Source of the DNA: Perkinsus chesapeaki
Taxonomy: Eukaryota; Perkinsozoa; Perkinsida; Perkinsidae
Length of the DNA: 37,099 bases
NCBI GenBank assembly: GCA_013115145.1
Contig: JAAPAO010000353.1
Coordinates: forward strand, 1-37,099
Direction of reading: 5' to 3'
Positions 33,536 to 37,099 of the stretch are shown piece after piece. A program made the position numbers and the translations under genes. How positions within the stretch are numbered: the stretch's first letter is position 1; every line of letters starts with the position of its first letter. The notes under the pieces are model-generated. The model made no database searches, was not told the origin of the DNA, and worked only from the letters and a program-made list of their open reading frames with translations.

Positions 33536-33581
33536 TCTAACACAAACAAACCTTGTATAACAAGGGGAAGTGAGTGTTAGA
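33536..33581 (-). repeat. Downstream nested stem-loop H of P-family copy 3
   Basis: Outer arms TCTAACAC (33536-33543) and GTGTTAGA (33574-33581) are perfectly complementary. Inside them CCTTG (33551-33555), TATAA, CAAGG (33561-33565) forms a second stem. It lies about 140 bp past the copy 3 stop. Related elements follow copies 2 and 4, so a 3' UTR or transcription-end role is possible. Confidence 0.6.
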
Positions 33582-33719
33582 TGACTAGATTATTCAAGAG
33601 GGCTCACACCAGCAAGACCATTACAACGGCCCCCGTGTGTCCCGTATTCATAAAAATGTAACCTGGACAACTTACCGAACTCGAGCAGCAAGTTATCACT
33701 AAAATACGACAATAGGGAA

Positions 33720-34154
33720 CTAATCATAGACCTTCATAAGCTCTACGTCAGGGCTCTTCTGGCTTGTCAGATAATATAATGTGCAGCCGTCTGGTATATA
33801 CATACCTATGTAGTTGAAGGAACCTATGTTACCATACTCCACCAACTTCTTAAGATCGTCGGGAGACTCCCCACAGCTGGGGCAATAGTACACTCCACGC
33901 AAATATCCGAATTCGCAACCCTCACAGGTGAGTGACCCGCCGTCCTTCTTGAAGGTGAGGTCTGCGTTGTAGGCGTCAAATTCTGCATAGTCGATCATCA
34001 CGTTGTAACTGACTCCCTCGAGAGAACCCTCATAAGTCCCAATGTCAAAAGAACAATCATTTTCACAGCCCGTAAGGTGGAAGATCATTAGGCACGTAGT
34101 AGCCAGATTAGTAAGCAGCATGCGCGCCGATTCAATATTGCCGCCAGCAACCAT
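33720..34154 (-). CDS. P-family copy 3, intact small Cys-rich secreted/membrane protein
   Basis: Single exon, 144 residues, starting MVAGGNIESARMLLTNLATT. A hydrophobic segment (about residues 12-29, MLLTNLATTCLMIFHLTG) precedes CENDC, the typical layout of a signal peptide or anchor. The body has IGTYEGSLEGVSYNVMIDYA, YNADLTFKKDGGSLTCEGC, then CEGCEFGYLRGVYYCPSC (CX2C-X10-CX2C), CGESPDDLKKLVEYGNIGS, FNYIGMYIPDGCTLYYLTSQ. The LTGC at the membrane edge looks like a bacterial lipobox but the genome is eukaryotic, so I treat that as chance or as a signal cleavage site. It is closest to copy 2 across the whole length. Upstream block U lies about 190 bp before the ATG and stem-loop H about 140 bp after the stop. 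Function unknown. Confidence 0.78.
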   Translation of the reverse strand: MVAGGNIESARMLLTNLATTCLMIFHLTGCENDCSFDIGTYEGSLEGVSYNVMIDYAEFDAYNADLTFKKDGGSLTCEGCEFGYLRGVYYCPSCGESPDDLKKLVEYGNIGSFNYIGMYIPDGCTLYYLTSQKSPDVELMKVYD

Positions 34155-34340
34155 TGAAGTTTATTATAATAATAAGCGGGGATGAATGTATAACCCTAGA
34201 ACCATACAACTCGTTAATAATGCCCGAATGCAGTGCCTGAACTCTCCGTTGTCCAGATGGACTCCTCCATGCGAGCCAGTCCTTCGCTTCGAAGAAGCGA
34301 GTTCGCACATTACGAGACACCATCAACCACTTCAAGCTTC

Positions 34341-34370
34341 AGCCTTTCATATGGATACGCGCCATGTCAC
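34341..34370 (-). promoter_or_regulatory. Upstream block U of P-family copy 3
   Basis: Contains ATGGATACGCGCCATGTCAC on the + strand about 190 bp before the copy 3 ATG, in the same place and orientation as the blocks of copies 2 and 4. Function inferred. Confidence 0.5.
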
Positions 34371-34540
34371 TGAGGCCAAGTAGCTTAAGCATCAACATCG
34401 TCCACTCTTAATCAGTCCTTAACACCAACTGCTATAGAACAGGGGCAAGGTAAGGCTATAGGCCTATATCGGTAGTCTGCGGCTTTCTTGACTTTGCGGC
34501 TTCATGAGTGATCTCTTCCGGCGAGGCTTATAGGGCTCCC

Positions 34541-34580
34541 AGACAGGCGCTGCCTGGCTCCATGAGCTTTATGTGTCGTG
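34541..34580. repeat. Block V, second shared upstream element
   Basis: AGACAGGCGCTGCCTGGCTC at 34541 resembles TCAGGCAGGCGCTGTATGCC at 31041 and GACAAGCGCTGTCTGCTTTC at 36479. Each lies about 190-215 bp beyond block U of copies 3, 1 and 4, which extends the duplicated unit upstream. All three contain a GCGCTG core flanked by imperfect complementary arms. Confidence 0.45.
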
Positions 34581-34740
34581 GATATCTTGGTTGCTTTTGG
34601 ATTGCGTTACCCACCTTTCCAGCTTATTCGCTGGACTGTATCCTTCTGGTCAAGCATTACGTCTTATTCCGGTCTGTCATTATGGTATATTAAACGAAAT
34701 ATTGAGTCCATACCTCCACATATCGCTGTGACATTGTCAG

Positions 34741-34805
34741 AGCCGTCACGCATGTGGACTGACCGAGACACAACAGCCGTCACGCATGTGGACTGACCGA
34801 GACAC
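34741..34805. repeat. Tandem duplication of a 34-bp unit
   Basis: Unit begins AGCCGTCACGCATGTGGACT at 34741 and again at 34775; the second copy is identical through GAGACAC (34805). Confidence 0.9.
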
Positions 34806-35117
34806 CAGAGTTAGAAGTACCAGCCCCCAGCCCCAAGTGATGGGTACGACCGAGCTTCATTAAGCACAGACATTATGCAGTGGCATGTTTATTATTATTT
34901 CTTCTATCTTTGTTTCTTTTCTTTCATTCTTTTCTCATATACTTCATGGGCAAATTACAAGTTGCAATTGGAAATATGTAGTTCATTAAATTGCATACTT
35001 ATGTGTCTCTGCCACAGCGCTCGGTTATTGGCGTCACTGGTGCTTAGACTTAGGTATTTCATATTCCGGTTGACAATTTTTTAACAGCGCCGTGAAGGTC
35101 TGACCATGGCAGGCCGT

Positions 35118-35227
35118 CTTTGACTGTCAAAGTAGCATGCTACTACTCGTTATTTGTCGAATCCACTCGGATAGTAATACTATCCGAGTAGATTCGACGA
35201 ATATACGATGAATACTATCATAGTATG
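35118..35227. repeat. Cluster of four inverted repeats
   Basis: In 110 bp: CTTTGAC-T-GTCAAAG (35118-35132, perfect); AGTAGCATGCTACT (35131-35144, perfect palindrome); a 20-bp arm pair at 35156-35175 and 35179-35198 with one mismatch and a 3-nt loop; and ATACTAT-C-ATAGTAT (35212-35226, perfect). They sit in the spacer between P-family copies 3 and 4. Confidence 0.85.
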
Positions 35228-35330
35228 CGATTCAAAGAGAATACCACAAAACCACCCAGAAAAGACGTCACGCTTACTCAACTTCAACTCAATACTTTCA
35301 TGGCTCCAGAAAGTTCAATCCCAAACTGCA

Positions 35331-35372
35331 TCTAACACAAGCAGATCTTGTACAATGAGCAGTAAGTGTTAG
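35331..35372 (-). repeat. Downstream stem-loop H of P-family copy 4
   Basis: CTAACAC (35332-35338) pairs with GTGTTAG (35366-35372). The loop contains CTTGTACAATG, related to CTTGTATAACAAG in the element after copy 3. It lies about 210 bp past the copy 4 stop. Confidence 0.55.
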
Positions 35373-35581
35373 TTCGCAGAAATGAAACCATCATTAGGAC
35401 GGCTGGGGATACCTCCGCGGAGTGGAGAGAAGATACTCGTGATAGCTTTGAAGGTTAAACATTCTATAATAGAATCTCTATTCTAGACTAGCATAAAAGT
35501 CGAGAAGCAGCAGTGTCGAGTCGATAGTCTTGAGTCAAGAGGCCGAGGCTGGGCCTTCATTGAAAAACGTCTCGACTGCAG

Positions 35582-36023
35582 TTATCGAATCATGGCCAGC
35601 TCCGCGACCAGGCCTTCTGCTCCACTCAAGTAATAAGATTGACATTCGCTTCCCTGATACATGTCCAAATAATCATCACTGGCCATACTACCATATGCCA
35701 ACAGTTTCGAGAAGCAGTTCTTGTCGGCATTATTATCACAATAATAGCATGAGTATTGAGTCGAAGAGCAATAAAACTGGCAATCTATACACCTGAACGG
35801 CACGCCATTCACCTGGGTGAAAGAAAGTAATGTCCGCAGTGAAATAGTTATCATTCTTATAATCTACCAGCACCTTGTACCCTATCCCGTCTAGGGAATT
35901 ATTATAGACACCATCATAATACACGTAGTCACAGCCCGTCAGATTAACGGTTACGAGCTATGTAGTAGTCGCCGCACAAGCAAATACCTCAAGAAGAGAT
36001 CTAATATTGCCGACAACGGCCAT
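35582..36023 (-). pseudogene. P-family copy 4, stop codon plus frameshift
   Basis: From the ATG at 36023 the frame reads MAVVGNIRSLLEVFACAATT then meets a TAG where intact copies have Cys or Trp. Immediately after, the family reading continues in the same frame: VNLTGCDYVYYDG, DGIGYKVLVDYKNDNYFTAD. Near 35818 a one-base shift moves the rest into another frame: GVPFRCIDCQFYCSSTQYSC (CX2C-X10-CX2C kept) and CFSKLLAYGSMASDDYLDMY, ending at the TAA at 35582. The CGESPDDL block is replaced by a divergent DNNADKNC. With both a nonsense codon and a frameshift this is very probably a pseudogene, unless sequencing errors or stop-codon reassignment are involved. Confidence 0.75.
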
Positions 36024-36577
36024 CACCGGTTTTTTCATTGATAAGTCGAGAGGACGTGAAGGAGTCGGAAGAAGTGGAGTATAACCCTGAAGTGTTATAT
36101 CGATTGAACGGAGTTTCGATGTTAGAGAGGAGTGTCGTGAGTCATGACTCATAAGTAGTGCTATATCATATCACATCAGAGCCGCCGAGCAGGCAAGAGA
36201 CCCGAACGGCCTATGTGCTTGTTTCGACAAAGAAAACTCAACCTAACCCCACCTTCTTTCCAAGCTTCCGCCTTCTGCATGAATGCGCGCCATGTCACTC
36301 ACTGAGTGACACTCAGATCGGAAAAATCGAGCATCAGTCTCCACGCGAATAGTTGAGCGCATGGGGTCCATTTGAGGCCAAATTCCCGCCAGAGCTATGA
36401 GACTATGTTCAGACTTCAGGCCTCTCTCACCTTTGGAGTCTAATGGACTCAGTCGGTATGAATGTCATCTCCGTGAGGGACAAGCGCTGTCTGCTTTCAT
36501 GCTCCACGTGGGCCATGCTCTATGTCGACCAGCTTCCTGAAGCAACGGTGATCGGACCACGGTGATCCGTGGTCCGA
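36024..36577. other. P-family spacer 4-5
   Basis: No gene supported. Contains block U of copy 4 (36266-36310), a block V-like element (36479-36530) and a perfect 16-bp inverted repeat (36547-36582). Confidence 0.4.
36266..36310 (-). promoter_or_regulatory. Upstream block U of P-family copy 4, with hairpin
   Basis: ATGAATGCGCGCCATGTCAC matches the blocks before copies 2 and 3, about 245 bp before the copy 4 start. Its right end forms GTCACTCA-C-TGAGTGAC (36294-36310), a perfect 8-bp inverted repeat comparable to the ATGTCACT/AGTGACAT repeat in the block of copy 1; both are followed by GAGCATCAG. Confidence 0.5.
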
Positions 36578-36582
36578 TCACC
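36547..36582. repeat. Perfect 16-bp inverted repeat, 4-nt loop
   Basis: GGTGATCGGACCACGG (36547-36562), TGAT, CCGTGGTCCGATCACC (36567-36582). It overlaps the 3' end of the P-family copy 5 reading frame (stop at 36578). Such a hairpin is too long to be chance and could be a terminator-like or transposon-end structure. Confidence 0.9.
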
Positions 36583-36895
36583 AGCTCGAAATTACTGTGG
36601 GCCGTCCTATTCGGACAAAACGTTGTTTCACTCGGGCTGCAGGGTGGAGTAGCTCCATACAGCGGGCACTTCTAGCAAGTTCAAACTGACTGAAGGTGAG
36701 GTCTGCGTTGAAAAATTCATCTCCTGCGTAGTCGATCATCACACGGTAAGTGATCCCGTCACGGGAAGGCTCATAAGTACCAATATCAGAACTACAATCA
36801 TTGTCACAGCCCATAAGGTGGAAGACCATTAGCCACATGGTAGCCAGCATAAAAGCCAGCACGCGTACCGATTCAGTACTGCAGCCGGTAGCCAT
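36578..36895 (-). pseudogene. P-family copy 5, C-terminal half lost or frameshifted
   Basis: From the ATG at 36895: MATGCSTESVRVLAFMLATM, a hydrophobic stretch LMVFHLMGCDNDC, then IGTYEPSRDGITYRVMIDYA and FFNADLTF, all closely matching intact copies 2 and 3 over about 75 residues. At about 36690 the similarity ends. The remaining 30 residues (ELARSARCMELLHPAARVKQ...) are unrelated and arginine-rich. In another frame a weak trace of the lost part is visible (CPLYGATPPCSPSE), which suggests frameshift and divergence. It could still be expressed as a truncated protein lacking the CX2C-X10-CX2C motif. Confidence 0.6.
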
Positions 36896-37099
36896 TGAAG
36901 TGTAGTTTAATAATAGACGGGAGTAAATGAATAGGCCTGAAATAGACTAGCTCGTTAACAATGTCCTCATACGGGCGCACAAAAACAGGTAGTTAGTGCT
37001 TGAAGTCCCTGTCACCTAGGTTTCTTAGGCAGGCCGGCTATTCGAGGAAGCGAGACACTCATACTATAGCCCAAACACCGGTCACTATCTGTATCTCTA
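36896..37099. other. 5' flank of P-family copy 5
   Basis: Short stretch to the window edge. TTTAATAATAGACGGGAGTA just before the ATG resembles the leaders of copies 1 and 3 (AATAGATGGGAGTA and TATAATAATAAGCGGGGATG). Nothing else was seen. Confidence 0.4.

Larger units (their letters stand above)
32752..33719. other. P-family spacer 2-3
   Basis: About 970 bp with no gene supported. It carries upstream block U of copy 2 (32921-32953) and downstream element H of copy 3 (33536-33581), listed separately. The stretch near 33220-33300 resembles parts of spacer 1-2. Confidence 0.4.
34155..35581. other. P-family spacer 3-4
   Basis: No gene supported in 1.4 kb. It contains block U of copy 3 (34341-34370), block V (34541-34580), a 34-bp tandem duplication (34741-34805), a cluster of inverted repeats (35118-35227) and element H of copy 4 (35331-35372). 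A T-rich stretch, 34880-34950, separates them. Confidence 0.45.

Noticed and set aside
34070-34100. LTGC/LMGC at the end of the hydrophobic segment of P-family proteins, resembling a bacterial lipobox
   Set aside because: The surrounding genes are clearly eukaryotic with spliceosomal introns; bacterial-type lipoprotein processing is not expected.

Overview
The window is nuclear DNA of a protist. Coding regions are cut by many very short GT-AG introns (about 38-120 bp, mostly 40-66), genes are closely packed on both strands, and there are no bacterial operon signals. The intron size, the gene content and the lineage-specific small-protein families suggest an alveolate, possibly a perkinsid (Perkinsus-like). 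That assignment is inference and was not tested by any search.

Left third (1-14.0 kb, + strand): a 17-bp tandem repeat lies at the window edge. A very large intron-rich gene follows, ending at 10809, whose 3' half is a HECT ubiquitin ligase domain of the UFD4/TRIP12/UPL3 type. Next is a 15-exon D-lactate dehydrogenase (FAD-linked oxidase) gene at 11777-14010, which I could splice completely in frame to 508 residues. Middle (14.6-25.1 kb): an unassigned multi-exon gene; a 125-residue presumed mitochondrial membrane protein; a small secreted protein; a complete THEP1/NTPCR-type NTPase (minus strand); a 198-residue protein with four CX9C motifs (minus); an eIF4G-like MIF4G+MA3 gene (minus); and an unassigned minus-strand gene.

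Two lineage-specific families stand out. The first ('C family') has three dispersed + strand members (20277, 25728, 28610). They share a C-terminal helical domain around QACHELVxRTFxEV and the same phase-2 intron just before it. The second ('P family') is a minus-strand tandem array of five paralogues between 30.2 and 36.9 kb. They encode about 142-144-residue secreted or membrane-anchored proteins with a CX2C-X10-CX2C motif and the block CGESPDDLxKLVEYGN. Two copies are intact and three look broken. The array units also share upstream blocks and a downstream stem-loop, so the duplicated unit includes flanking DNA.

The rest of the right third (26.4-28.6, 29.2-30.2 and the P-family spacers) is AT-richer and holds no gene I can support, but has several near-perfect inverted repeats. 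The DLD, THEP1, CX9C, 125-residue and C-family gene models rest on splice junctions that keep reading frame throughout. The 5' ends of the HECT and eIF4G-like genes, and parts of the two unassigned genes, are unresolved.
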